Part shown: one piece after another, positions 1 through 6,396 of the stretch
Layout: every line of letters begins with the position of its first letter
Position numbering within the stretch: the first letter of the stretch is position 1
NCBI GenBank assembly: GCA_002779055.1
Contig: PEXM01000035.1
Span: forward strand, 1-11,425
Source: Elusimicrobia bacterium CG08_land_8_20_14_0_20_44_26
GTDB lineage: Bacteria > CG03
Direction: 5' to 3'
Length of the DNA: 11,425 bases
Notes under the pieces: model-generated
Seen by the model: only the letters and a program-made list of their open reading frames with translations
The model's database searches: none
What the model was told of the DNA's origin: nothing
Made by a program: the position numbers and the translations under genes

Positions 1-776
1 TTTTGAAAGATAGAGGTTTTAAAATAAAATACGCTTCGGTTGTGAAGTACTCTCTGATAGGGTATCTGTTCAACAATATTATGCCTTCTACTCTGGGCGG
101 TGATATAATAAAAGGTTATTACCTCCACAGAGATACGAAAAGCGCGAAAAAAAGCGCTGTATTTACAATTTTTATAGACAGGTTGACAGGCGCCGCGGCG
201 ACATTTATTTTTCTTCTCGTCGGCTGTCTTTATTTGCGGAACACAATTCCACTTATGAAGTTTGTAGCGGTCGCTCTTTTATTTTTTTTGGTGGCTTTTA
301 TCGCGGCGGCGATTGTTCTTGACGAGAAATTTCTCATAAAACTTTCTCTTTACAGAAAACTTCCCGAAGAACATCCGATAAAGAAACTTCACTCGGCGCT
401 CTTTTATTATAAAAGGAAGGGGCTTCCCGCGTTTTTTGCGGCGCTCTTTTTATCCCTGTTCGTGCAGATTGCGATAATATCTGTCAACTACGCGATAATA
501 ACAACGCTCACGGGGAAAAGCATACCGTATGCGACTTTTGTCTGCTTCGTTCCTCTCATCAACGTTATTCAGGGTTTGCCCGTTTCTTTTGCGGGATGGG
601 GAATCGGCGAGGCGGCATACTCGGTTTTTTTCAGTATGGTTTCCATAACCCCCGAAGTGTCGGTGACGGCTTCGCTTTTCTATAAACTAATAATGCTCTT
701 GTTCGGTTTTATAGGTCTTCCTTTTTATGTTCTGAATAAACCCTCGGAAATCACACGCTCGGAAGAAAGAGCGTAA
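1..776 (+). CDS. Flippase-like (UPF0104 / LPG-synthase TM domain) membrane protein, 5' truncated
   Basis: This is the C-terminal part of an integral membrane protein of the YbhN/UPF0104 type, related to the membrane half of lysylphosphatidylglycerol synthase. Family members move or modify lipids or lipid-linked intermediates in the inner membrane. Two family hallmarks are visible (numbering from position 3): PSTLGGDIIKGYYL at about residues 28-41, and GLPVSFAGWGIGEAAY at about 191-206, matching the family's P-x-S-x-G-G-x-G-x-x-E type signature. Hydrophobic segments lie near 62-78, 86-106, 142-165, 176-190 and 221-244, and a short charged tail ends the protein. The frame is open at the window edge. 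The TTG at position 3 is unlikely to be the real start, because family members are usually about 300-340 residues and roughly 60-80 N-terminal residues appear to be missing. The substrate cannot be inferred. The gene is convergent with the lipoprotein gene that ends at 795. Confidence 0.85.
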   Translation, partial: LKDRGFKIKYASVVKYSLIGYLFNNIMPSTLGGDIIKGYYLHRDTKSAKKSAVFTIFIDRLTGAAATFIFLLVGCLYLRNTIPLMKFVAVALLFFLVAFIAAAIVLDEKFLIKLSLYRKLPEEHPIKKLHSALFYYKRKGLPAFFAALFLSLFVQIAIISVNYAIITTLTGKSIPYATFVCFVPLINVIQGLPVSFAGWGIGEAAYSVFFSMVSITPEVSVTASLFYKLIMLLFGFIGLPFYVLNKPSEITRSEERA

Positions 777-792
777 AAAGCCCGGAGTTTTT
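755..792. terminator. Weak candidate terminator at a convergent gene junction
   Basis: ACGCTC at 755-760 and GAGCGT at 769-774 form a 6-bp stem with an 8-base loop, overlapping the end of the flippase-like gene. A T run at 787-792 follows about 12 bases later, which is too far away for a classical intrinsic terminator. The 18-base gap between the two convergent stops would be a natural site for bidirectional termination. I rate this as weak. Confidence 0.22.
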
Positions 793-794
793 TA

Positions 795-2216
795 CTATTG
801 AAGGGTCCTGACGGTGACGAATGTCTTTTTGTTTTTTTCCACTTTAACGTCGTTTATGACTTTCTCGCCGATGAGGTTTCCCGACGCATTTTTGAGAAGC
901 AGGCGCAGGTGATATGTCCCGGGCTGAACGGGAATTCTGGCGATATCAATACGAGCGGGAAGCGTTTGCCACGCCCTTAAATCCGCCACTTCCGTAGCGG
1001 AACCTGCCGCTCTCATTAATCCGCCTGCGAGAAGTCCTGTGAGTTCTCCTCTTTCTTTTTTGGTTTTTTCCTCAACACTCAGAGCGATGAGATTTTTTGT
1101 CCACGCGCGGGTTATCGCTCTGGCACGAATGCGAGTGATGCGGTCGTCAAGGTTTTTCTGAGCGATGAGCGATATGTTTGAAGCCGGCTGTGTTTTACCG
1201 GAAAAATCTCCGCCCGAAACTTCAATGTCAATTTTATTGCAGTTAAAAGGCTCCTGCGTGTATTCGGGAAAAGCGACCTTGAATGTTTTTTTCGCGGAAA
1301 AAGCTCTCATAGCGGACTGCGCCTGGGCGACGTCGGTGGATTCTTTCCCCGTTGTTTTCACGCTTTGGGCGGAAGCCCAACCCTCGCCGAGGGTGAGTTC
1401 TATAAAGTGATTGATTTTTTTCGGCGCCGGGCCGTTTAGGTGAATTAAGACAATTTCCTCTTTTATCTTCGGAATTTTGTTTTTGTTTATGTTGTATTTA
1501 CGCGAATACCAGTCAACATCGTCGGCAAAACCGAGTTCCTGTGCGAGCCGCACGATGCTTTTTGAAACATCCAGAGGCGCGGGCGTCCCGTAATTTTTCA
1601 GGTTTGCTTCATAAATTGAAAGCGCATTTTTATATTCAATAAGAGCGTCGTTTTTTGCCTCTTTTGAGAGCGCCGCCTCCCACACAATTCCCATAAGGTA
1701 TCTGCCAAAAGCGTCTTCCTTATAAACGTTTTTTCCGCCGACGGCCTGATCGAGTGTCTGAAGAAAATGATTGAGTTGTCTTGCTTCCACAAGCGCTTCG
1801 TCGGGGTTTCCGAGGCAGACATAATTCAGCGCCTTAAACAGATAAATTAAAGCTCTTTCAAAATCCTCACCGTAATAAGGTCGCATCGTGTCGTTTATGA
1901 GAAAAGTCGTCATTTCTTTTGTCACGCTTTTTGTGTAATAATCATCCGCAAGCAGCTTGGCTTTTTCAAAAGCGGCGTTGCTTTCGTTGAAATTGCCGGC
2001 GAGATGATTGAGGAGTCCGGAGTCAAGAAAATAAAGAAGAGCGTTTTTATCGGGATAGTATTTGCTTTTGTTGTCGTTTATTTCCTTTAATGCCGATGCG
2101 TAATCCTGACGCTCAACCTTTGTATTTATCCTGCCGTAGAAATCGGGAGCGGAACAGGCCGAAAGGAAAAGAAGCCCCATCCAAAGAGACCAATATATCA
2201 AACGAAAATTTGTCAT
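795..2216 (-). CDS. COG3014-type lipoprotein with TPR-like helical repeats
   Basis: A 473-residue predicted lipoprotein. The first 20 residues form a hydrophobic signal ending in the lipobox L-S-A-C, with the lipidated Cys at position 21. Ser follows it, so no Asp inner-membrane retention signal is seen and an outer-membrane location is likely. Residues of about 30-220 are helical and TPR-like (for example YASALKEINDNK, AAFEKAKLLADDYY and NPDEALVEARQLNHFL). The segment HLNGPAPKKINHFIELTLG near 260 and the beta-rich C-terminal end fit the uncharacterised COG3014 family. I recognise the family by its overall pattern. Its function is not established. The preceding gene encodes an LpoB-family lipoprotein, so a joint role in cell-wall or outer-membrane assembly is plausible but inferred. 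The ATG at 2216 has a strong AGGGGG ribosome binding site 8 bases upstream, which is itself one arm of an inverted repeat. Confidence 0.8.
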   Translation of the reverse strand: MTNFRLIYWSLWMGLLFLSACSAPDFYGRINTKVERQDYASALKEINDNKSKYYPDKNALLYFLDSGLLNHLAGNFNESNAAFEKAKLLADDYYTKSVTKEMTTFLINDTMRPYYGEDFERALIYLFKALNYVCLGNPDEALVEARQLNHFLQTLDQAVGGKNVYKEDAFGRYLMGIVWEAALSKEAKNDALIEYKNALSIYEANLKNYGTPAPLDVSKSIVRLAQELGFADDVDWYSRKYNINKNKIPKIKEEIVLIHLNGPAPKKINHFIELTLGEGWASAQSVKTTGKESTDVAQAQSAMRAFSAKKTFKVAFPEYTQEPFNCNKIDIEVSGGDFSGKTQPASNISLIAQKNLDDRITRIRARAITRAWTKNLIALSVEEKTKKERGELTGLLAGGLMRAAGSATEVADLRAWQTLPARIDIARIPVQPGTYHLRLLLKNASGNLIGEKVINDVKVEKNKKTFVTVRTLQ

Positions 2217-2230
2217 TTTTTCTTCCCCCT
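2217..2230 (-). promoter_or_regulatory. Ribosome binding site of the COG3014 lipoprotein gene, in an inverted-repeat arm
   Basis: On the - strand this reads AGGGGGAAGAAAAA and then the ATG at 2216, with 8 bases between the G run and the ATG. The first ten bases are perfectly complementary to positions 2300-2309, about 70 bases upstream in the same transcript. A stem could therefore hide the site. Confidence 0.6.
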
Positions 2231-2309
2231 AATAGTCGGAAAATCTCCCTAAAATCCCCTCTCACTCCCTTTTTCCAAAGGGGAGAACCGCTTTTCCAAA
2301 GGGGGAAGA
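2221..2309. repeat. Inverted-repeat-bounded CCCCTTT/AAAGGGG-type intergenic repeat
   Basis: The spacer between the two lipoprotein genes is bounded by a perfect 10-bp inverted repeat, TCTTCCCCCT (2221-2230) and AGGGGGAAGA (2300-2309). Inside it are near-palindromic pieces, CTCCCTTTTTCCAAAGGGGAG (about 2265-2285, one bulged base) and CTTTTCCAAAGGGGG (2291-2305). The inner sequence resembles the palindrome at 7891-7915 in this window, which suggests a dispersed short repeat family. In the - strand transcript the 2221-2230 arm carries the ribosome binding site of the downstream lipoprotein gene. Confidence 0.6.
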
Positions 2310-2349
2310 TATAAGGATTTTTTCCCATTTATACAAGGAACTAAACACT

Positions 2350-2934
2350 TTACAGACCGAACTTTGATTTTTTGACAAGTTTCTTTATTTTTTTCTGACC
2401 TATCCACGCCTTTTCGTTTGACTCCATGTCAATCAGTTCAAGTTCAATCTGATAAAATCTTACGGTTTTTCCGCCGACCGTGTCAAGAATTGAATTTATC
2501 GTTCCCTGAAGGATGTAATCGGCGGCTTTTTCCTTAAAGAATTCTTTGGCGTTTTCGGAAAACTTCTGCTGTTCAGCGCGCTCTTCGCGAATTTCCTCGC
2601 GTTCCGATGCCGCCGCGACAAAAGTTATCTTGCCGGAATTGATGAGTTCTTTTTCCATATCTTTGACGAAGGTTTCCGTGGCAATGTGTTCGGAGGACTT
2701 GTTTCTGACGGAGCCCACAATCACGCGCGGTTTTTTACCCGCTTTGGAAGTAAAATCCGAAATCCACGACCTTCCTACGCAATCGCTGATCATTTCTTGA
2801 GAAACGAGACGGGAGTCGGTGTCGTTCCAGTAACCCGAAAGGTCAACCGCTTCGTCCGATTCCATTCTTGCAACTTTCGTCGTCGCGCAGGCGGCCACGA
2901 AAAAAACACAGAAAAGAAAAACAAATTTTTTCAT
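2350..2934 (-). CDS. LpoB-family lipoprotein (penicillin-binding protein activator family)
   Basis: A 194-residue lipoprotein. The signal peptide ends in a V-A-A-C lipobox with the lipidated Cys at residue 16 and Ala at +2, so outer-membrane location is likely. The mature part carries recognisable LpoB-family segments: DLSGYWNDTDSRLVSQEMI at about 32-50, KPRVIVGSVRNKSSEHI at about 69-85, the charged EREEIREERAEQQ near 113-125, and AWIGQKKIKKLVKK near the C terminus. In E. coli, LpoB is an outer-membrane lipoprotein that stimulates the peptidoglycan synthase PBP1b. Whether this distant homologue does the same is inference. I chose the ATG at 2934 over the in-frame GTG at 2943, because AGGAG (2947-2943) lies 8 bases before the ATG and overlaps the GTG. 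The ATG shares one base with the upstream stop (TGATG), which implies translational coupling to the primase-like gene. Confidence 0.88.
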   Translation of the reverse strand: MKKFVFLFCVFFVAACATTKVARMESDEAVDLSGYWNDTDSRLVSQEMISDCVGRSWISDFTSKAGKKPRVIVGSVRNKSSEHIATETFVKDMEKELINSGKITFVAAASEREEIREERAEQQKFSENAKEFFKEKAADYILQGTINSILDTVGGKTVRFYQIELELIDMESNEKAWIGQKKIKKLVKKSKFGL

Positions 2935-4346
2935 CACATACACTCCTTTAATTTAAAATCCGAAAGATTCCAACCGCACCATTCTTTTACACAAAAACCT
3001 ATTTCATTTGCCGATACGCAATTCATGTCCACTTCTTTGTCAATGCCGGCGAGTATAAGGTCGGAAAAAATCCTTACGTAAAAGTTCGCTCTGGAAGACG
3101 GGTTGTATTTCTGCCAGTTTTCCGTCCAGTTGTACTGTTCTCTTACATATTTTGAATAAACCAGACCCGCAATGTGTTTCGGGTGCCACCCCTTGTATAG
3201 AAGAACCCTGACAAGGTTTTGTAAGTTTGTGGGCCTCAAAAGATTATTGTTAGGCAAAAGTATACAAAGACGCGTGCAAACCGGAAGCGTCTCGGTATCA
3301 AGCGCGTCGTATGTCTTCGGCCAATCGGACGGGTCATCTATTTTCTCCCTGTCAAAAGACTTGTGCAGTTTGTAAAGTTTTGACGACTGGTATTCCTTAT
3401 ATAATTTAGGAAACTCTTTGGAGAAATCGGGAATTTTACAGGAGACCTTTTTAGCAAGTTCAATCGTTTTCTCGGGGCTGATTCTGATTTTAAGCGCTTC
3501 TTCAAGCGTTATGCCGTTTCTCGGTATGGCTAACCTCGGGGGAATATCTTCTGCAATGTCTTTTCCCACCTTATACCACTGCATTTTGTGTTTTTGGTGA
3601 GTGCTGAAAGGGCACCGTATGTCCCGCATAAAAATAGGGTCGCCGTACATTGAAAGGTCAAATGACAGCGCTTCGCGATGTCCCCTGCGCGAGGGCCCGA
3701 CAGCGACGTCCGTTATGACGCACGGAAGTTGAAAATTTTCCTGTCCGAGCTCCCTGATTACGGTTTGGACAATGAATTCAAGAATTTTTCCCATACCCTC
3801 AAAAGCTCTGCCGTGTCGTATGGAAACAGGCCTTTTTCGCCGACCTTTTACGGTTTTGTAACTGTTTTTTAAGGAGTCCGAAACAAAACCGCATCTTTCA
3901 AGGATTTTGTCGGCGAATGAAAACCTTGATATTTTGAAAGTGAAGTGGTATCCCTGTCCTGTCATAATTGTAAGGGGCTTTATTCCAAAACGAGCGAATA
4001 CTTCAAGTATTTTCCGGTACGCGGGTTCAATTAAGGGAAATGTTTCATTCGGTTTTTTATAAATCTCGCCCGGATAGTCAATGTTAAAATATTCAATGTC
4101 AAGAACTGCGAGAGTTGATTCAATGTCCCACACTGAACGGTATATGTCAAGGCCGTTTTCCAAAATCCATTCAAAATATTCTTTTTCTTTTGACTCAAAT
4201 TCTATGTTCTTTTTTTTAAGCAGTTCAACTCCGTATCCGACGAGATACTGCGCCGTAAAAGATGAGGGGTCTCTCCAATCTCCGCCGCAGTAGTCGGCGA
4301 TGCGCCTGCGCACAACCGGATTTCTGTAATATTCAATAAAATTCAT
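2934..4346 (-). CDS. Archaeo-eukaryotic primase (PriS-like) fused to a PriL-like cysteine domain
   Basis: Likely a single-chain DNA primase or primase-polymerase of the archaeo-eukaryotic superfamily (470 residues). Numbering here counts the TTG at 4352 as residue 1. Motif I is VLDIEYFNID (Asp85, Glu87). Motif II is MTGQGYHFTF (His136), matching the SGRGYH motif of archaeal PriS. The motif III region is FDLSMYGDP (Asp232 or Asp238), followed by RDIRCPFSTHQKHK (244-257), which parallels the RLPSTLHSKxG segment of archaeal PriS. The C-terminal domain (about 352-472) has LPVC (Cys359), then an NLxNLVRVLLYKGW helix pattern, then NC-x8-C-x4-C (Cys445, 454, 459). This resembles the 4Fe-4S domain of PriL. 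Cys363 and Cys471 are extra candidates. I chose the ATG at 4346. The TTG at 4352 adds two residues and neither has a clear Shine-Dalgarno. The start overlaps the acyltransferase gene by 14 bases and the end is coupled to the LpoB-family gene. The homology is read by eye; activity and cluster binding are inferred. Confidence 0.78.
   Translation of the reverse strand: MNFIEYYRNPVVRRRIADYCGGDWRDPSSFTAQYLVGYGVELLKKKNIEFESKEKEYFEWILENGLDIYRSVWDIESTLAVLDIEYFNIDYPGEIYKKPNETFPLIEPAYRKILEVFARFGIKPLTIMTGQGYHFTFKISRFSFADKILERCGFVSDSLKNSYKTVKGRRKRPVSIRHGRAFEGMGKILEFIVQTVIRELGQENFQLPCVITDVAVGPSRRGHREALSFDLSMYGDPIFMRDIRCPFSTHQKHKMQWYKVGKDIAEDIPPRLAIPRNGITLEEALKIRISPEKTIELAKKVSCKIPDFSKEFPKLYKEYQSSKLYKLHKSFDREKIDDPSDWPKTYDALDTETLPVCTRLCILLPNNNLLRPTNLQNLVRVLLYKGWHPKHIAGLVYSKYVREQYNWTENWQKYNPSSRANFYVRIFSDLILAGIDKEVDMNCVSANEIGFCVKEWCGWNLSDFKLKECM
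2943..2949 (-). promoter_or_regulatory. Ribosome binding site that decides the LpoB-family start
   Basis: On the - strand AAAGGAG is followed by 8 bases and the ATG at 2934. It lies inside the last codons of the primase-like gene. Its last base is also the first base of the upstream GTG, so that GTG cannot be served by it. Confidence 0.7.
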
Positions 4347-5064
4347 CGGCAATTTTCGTTATTCTTTCTAACTCCATCTGAAATAAGTTTAGCATTTTAT
4401 TTATTTCCTGTCTATGAGTTTGAGGAAGGACTTCTATCGGACGGCCGATAACATAGCATCCCGAAGTGAAAGGCAAGGGAATAAAAACCCTGTTCCAGTA
4501 CTTTTCAAACCGGACTTTTTTTCTGACGGAAGCGGTCAGAGGCAGAATCACGGCGCCCGAAAGCCGGGCGAGTTGTATTATGCCGGATTTCGCAATTTCG
4601 TTCGGTCCCCGAGGCCCGTCAACGGCAATGGCGGCGTTTTTGCCGCGTTTTATGTTTCTGATGAGCCCTTTCATTGCTCCCGCGCCTCCGGAGCTTGAAG
4701 AACCGCGCAGGCATTTAATGGTGAAGAAGCGGTGGATTATGACAAGAATCGCGCCGACATCGGAAGTTGTCGCTATCGTTATAAGGTTTTTGCCTATCCC
4801 GAAAGGGAACAGCATTATCTGACGCCCATCCCAGAAACCGTAAATAAATTTTTTTCCCGACTCAACGACTTTTTTTTCGTTTTCGTATCCGATGGTTTTC
4901 ATTTTCACCGTAAGCATCAGAGCCCTGCATATAAAAGCGTAAGCAAGACCAAGCCCGGGGTAAAGAAGTTTTTTATTAAGAGGTTTTAAGAACCTCCAGA
5001 TTTTTCTGAGGCAGTGAAAGGGGTCGCAGTGAAAGGGGTTGGGTCTTGAAAGTTGAAAAGTCAT
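4333..5064 (-). CDS. DUF374-type lysophospholipid acyltransferase-like protein with altered motif I
   Basis: A 243-residue membrane-associated protein of the DUF374 / lysophospholipid acyltransferase type, a family tied to envelope lipid or lipid A acylation in Gram-negative bacteria. Family signatures are FIYGFWDGRQIMLFPF (73-88), KCLRGSSSSGGAGAMKGL (117-134), AIAVDGPRGPNEIAKSG (145-161) and WNRVFIPLPF. A hydrophobic N-terminal stretch at about 34-52 could anchor it. In relatives I know, the first motif reads W-H-G-R with the catalytic His. Here the codon at 4828-4830 gives Asp79 (W-D-G-R), and the usual S-x-D-G-E reads S-D-V-G-A, so the chemistry may be lost or changed. The ATG at 5064 has only a partial AGGCGG site. 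The first 20 residues include a duplicated pentapeptide from a 15-bp tandem repeat, so a later start is possible. It is the first gene of the primase/lipoprotein cluster. Confidence 0.82.
   Translation of the reverse strand: MTFQLSRPNPFHCDPFHCLRKIWRFLKPLNKKLLYPGLGLAYAFICRALMLTVKMKTIGYENEKKVVESGKKFIYGFWDGRQIMLFPFGIGKNLITIATTSDVGAILVIIHRFFTIKCLRGSSSSGGAGAMKGLIRNIKRGKNAAIAVDGPRGPNEIAKSGIIQLARLSGAVILPLTASVRKKVRFEKYWNRVFIPLPFTSGCYVIGRPIEVLPQTHRQEINKMLNLFQMELERITKIADEFY
5011..5040. repeat. 15-bp tandem duplication inside the acyltransferase-like gene
   Basis: Two head-to-tail 15-bp units, GCAGTGAAAGGGGTC (5011-5025) and GCAGTGAAAGGGGTT (5026-5040), differ only at the last base. Read on the - strand they encode the near-identical pentapeptides N-P-F-H-C and D-P-F-H-C (residues 9-18). 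Because 15 is a multiple of three, the copy number can change without a frameshift. Confidence 0.85.
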
Positions 5065-5219
5065 CTCTTACCGCCTGTCGCCGGCTATTGACAACTGCAA
5101 AAGTGGAGCCCCGCCGACTGAAGTCGCCGGCTCCTCCACATTCTGCGGCTGGCGACACCCGCCGCAGAATATCCGCCTGAGGCGGATACCCGCTTCGTCC
5201 GCCGAAGGTGGAAATGCAG
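5065..5219. repeat. Hairpin-dense GC-rich intergenic element
   Basis: This spacer between two co-directional - strand genes is almost entirely foldable. Hairpin 1: GGAGCC (5105-5110) pairs with GGCTCC (5129-5134), with CGACT (5115-5119) and AGTCG (5122-5126) nested inside; alternatively GTGGAG (5103-5108) pairs with CTCCAC (5134-5139). Hairpin 2: ATTCTGCGGC (5140-5149) pairs perfectly with GCCGCAGAAT (5161-5170) around an 11-base loop. Hairpin 3: TATCCGCC (5170-5177) pairs with GGCGGATA (5181-5188) around TGA. TGTCGCC (5076-5082) can also pair with GGCGACA (5151-5157). On the - strand hairpin 1 is followed by CTTTTG, so it could be a weak terminator for the upstream gene. I see no convincing -35/-10 for the downstream operon here. 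Confidence 0.65.
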
Positions 5220-6293
5220 TCATCTATGTTTTACTTTATCGTCAATTCTTTTGAGAAGTCCGCCGATAAGAATTAGAGTGATACTGATAATTACGACGTA
5301 AACCGGCGAGGCAAGCTGAGAAATATCCACAATTCCCGCGGAATATAGAATACCGCCCGCAACGGGAAAAATGTTTTTGAGAGGTTCCGCCGCGAACCTG
5401 CCGAGAGCAAAGAATAAGATTATAAGAGTGCCGAGAACGCTCGCGCTGGTCGCTATCGGGGATAAAATATAATCGGAAAATAACCGCGCAATAAAAGGTA
5501 TATTCCGGTCCAGCATTCTGCGTATGCCGATGTCTTTTTTCGCAACCGCCGCAAGCACGTGTTTACTGATTTTGTCGAATTCGCCTTCAAGTTTTTTTAT
5601 TTCTTTCTTAAATTCTTTTTCAGTGATGGCTTTGTCTTGTATGACTTCGGCGGGATTTTTGTGAGTCAGCAATTCCATTACCGAACCGGGTTCGGCAAAA
5701 CCCGCTTCGTTTGTAAAGTATCTTATGTTGTCTTCCTTTCTGATTTGAGAAGCGATTTCTGACGGGGTTTGTATATTCAACCGCATTTTTCTGACGATTA
5801 CTTCTATTTTATCAAGATCTTTTGTTTCTTCAAGAAGTTTTCTGAGTTTTATAAAAAGATCGGCGTTTGCTTCCGATTCAAAGAATCCGCAAAATATATC
5901 AAGTTCCTTTTCAATTGCCGTTACGGCGGGTAAATCAAGACGGAAACTCTGTCCGAGAATCTTTTCCGCTCTTTTCTGAACCACAAAGTTTAGGGCGGCT
6001 GTATTTACGCCGCTTTGCCTGAGCGGTTCCTTATAATGAATGAGAGCTTTCAAGAGATGCAGACGCGCTTTCTCCCTGCGTATTTTCGGTATAATACCAA
6101 GTATTTTTTCAGTGATGTTGCGGACATCGTGAAGTTCTATTTTTATGTTCTGAAGACCCTCGCACGCCGGGAACAGTTCGCTTTCAAGGTCGGCAATCGA
6201 TTTCTCTAATTTTTTTACGGTAGTTTCAGAACTTTCTTCGGCGCTCTCCCCATGAGCGGGCGCAATGCCTGTATTATTTTTCGTTTCGGTCAT
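5220..6293 (-). CDS. Unrecognised helical protein with C-terminal membrane segments
   Basis: I do not recognise this 357-residue protein. It begins with a low-complexity polar stretch (about 1-25). A mostly helical, charge-rich region follows to about 270, with probable coiled coil near 25-40 and 225-255. The C-terminal end is hydrophobic: one membrane segment at about 280-298, a possible short one at about 309-322, and another at about 331-347, with a basic tail (KRIDDKVKHR). There is no signal peptide, so the soluble part probably faces the cytoplasm, anchored by its tail. I chose the ATG at 6293 because GGAGG (6301-6305) sits 7 bases upstream and a good promoter lies just beyond. The longer in-frame reading to 6422 would run through that promoter and into the divergent gene. 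It may be a stand-alone transcription unit upstream of the primase cluster. Confidence 0.8.
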   Translation of the reverse strand: MTETKNNTGIAPAHGESAEESSETTVKKLEKSIADLESELFPACEGLQNIKIELHDVRNITEKILGIIPKIRREKARLHLLKALIHYKEPLRQSGVNTAALNFVVQKRAEKILGQSFRLDLPAVTAIEKELDIFCGFFESEANADLFIKLRKLLEETKDLDKIEVIVRKMRLNIQTPSEIASQIRKEDNIRYFTNEAGFAEPGSVMELLTHKNPAEVIQDKAITEKEFKKEIKKLEGEFDKISKHVLAAVAKKDIGIRRMLDRNIPFIARLFSDYILSPIATSASVLGTLIILFFALGRFAAEPLKNIFPVAGGILYSAGIVDISQLASPVYVVIISITLILIGGLLKRIDDKVKHR

Positions 6294-6321
6294 AAAGACA
6301 CCTCCGCATTTTTTTGGTTTA

Positions 6322-6350
6322 ATTATCCTATTTAATAAACGCGTTGTCAA
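6322..6350 (-). promoter_or_regulatory. Sigma-70-type promoter for the helical membrane protein gene
   Basis: On the - strand there is TTGACA (6350-6345), a 17-base spacer, and GATAAT (6327-6322), five of six bases matching the -10 consensus. The predicted transcription start is near 6315. This gives a leader of about 21 bases that contains the GGAGG ribosome binding site at 6305-6301. Confidence 0.75.
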
Positions 6351-6360
6351 TTTTAGGTCT

Positions 6361-6389
6361 TTACCATAAGGAAAGTTTTTTTGTATAAT
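6361..6389 (+). promoter_or_regulatory. Sigma-70-type promoter for the HD-domain gene, predicted leaderless
   Basis: TTACCA (6361-6366, four of six bases matching the -35 consensus), a 17-base spacer, then a perfect TATAAT (6384-6389). The expected transcription start, about 7 bases downstream, falls at or next to the ATG at 6397. No Shine-Dalgarno is present in the A/T-only bases before the ATG. The promoter is back-to-back with the - strand promoter, with 10 bases between the two -35 boxes. Confidence 0.68.
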
Positions 6390-6396
6390 TAAAATT

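Noticed and set aside
2113..2328. A 71-codon - strand open frame with a peptide like SPLWKKGVRGDF
   Set aside because: This peptide is what results when the CCCCTTT/AAAGGGG repeat is translated. The frame runs across the repeat and into the lipoprotein gene in another frame, so it is not a gene.
2935..2943. GTG start adding three residues to the LpoB-family protein
   Set aside because: The GTG overlaps the last base of the AGGAG ribosome binding site. The ATG at 2934 has correct spacing and a TGATG coupling.
2934..5064. A defence island or integrated mobile element around the primase-like gene
   Set aside because: There is no integrase, transposase, helicase, nuclease, tRNA attachment site or direct-repeat boundary in the window, and the neighbours are envelope genes.
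4976..5158. A 60-codon - strand open frame starting in the hairpin element
   Set aside because: It runs through the inverted repeats and overlaps the acyltransferase-like gene in another frame. It has no family signature and no ribosome binding site.
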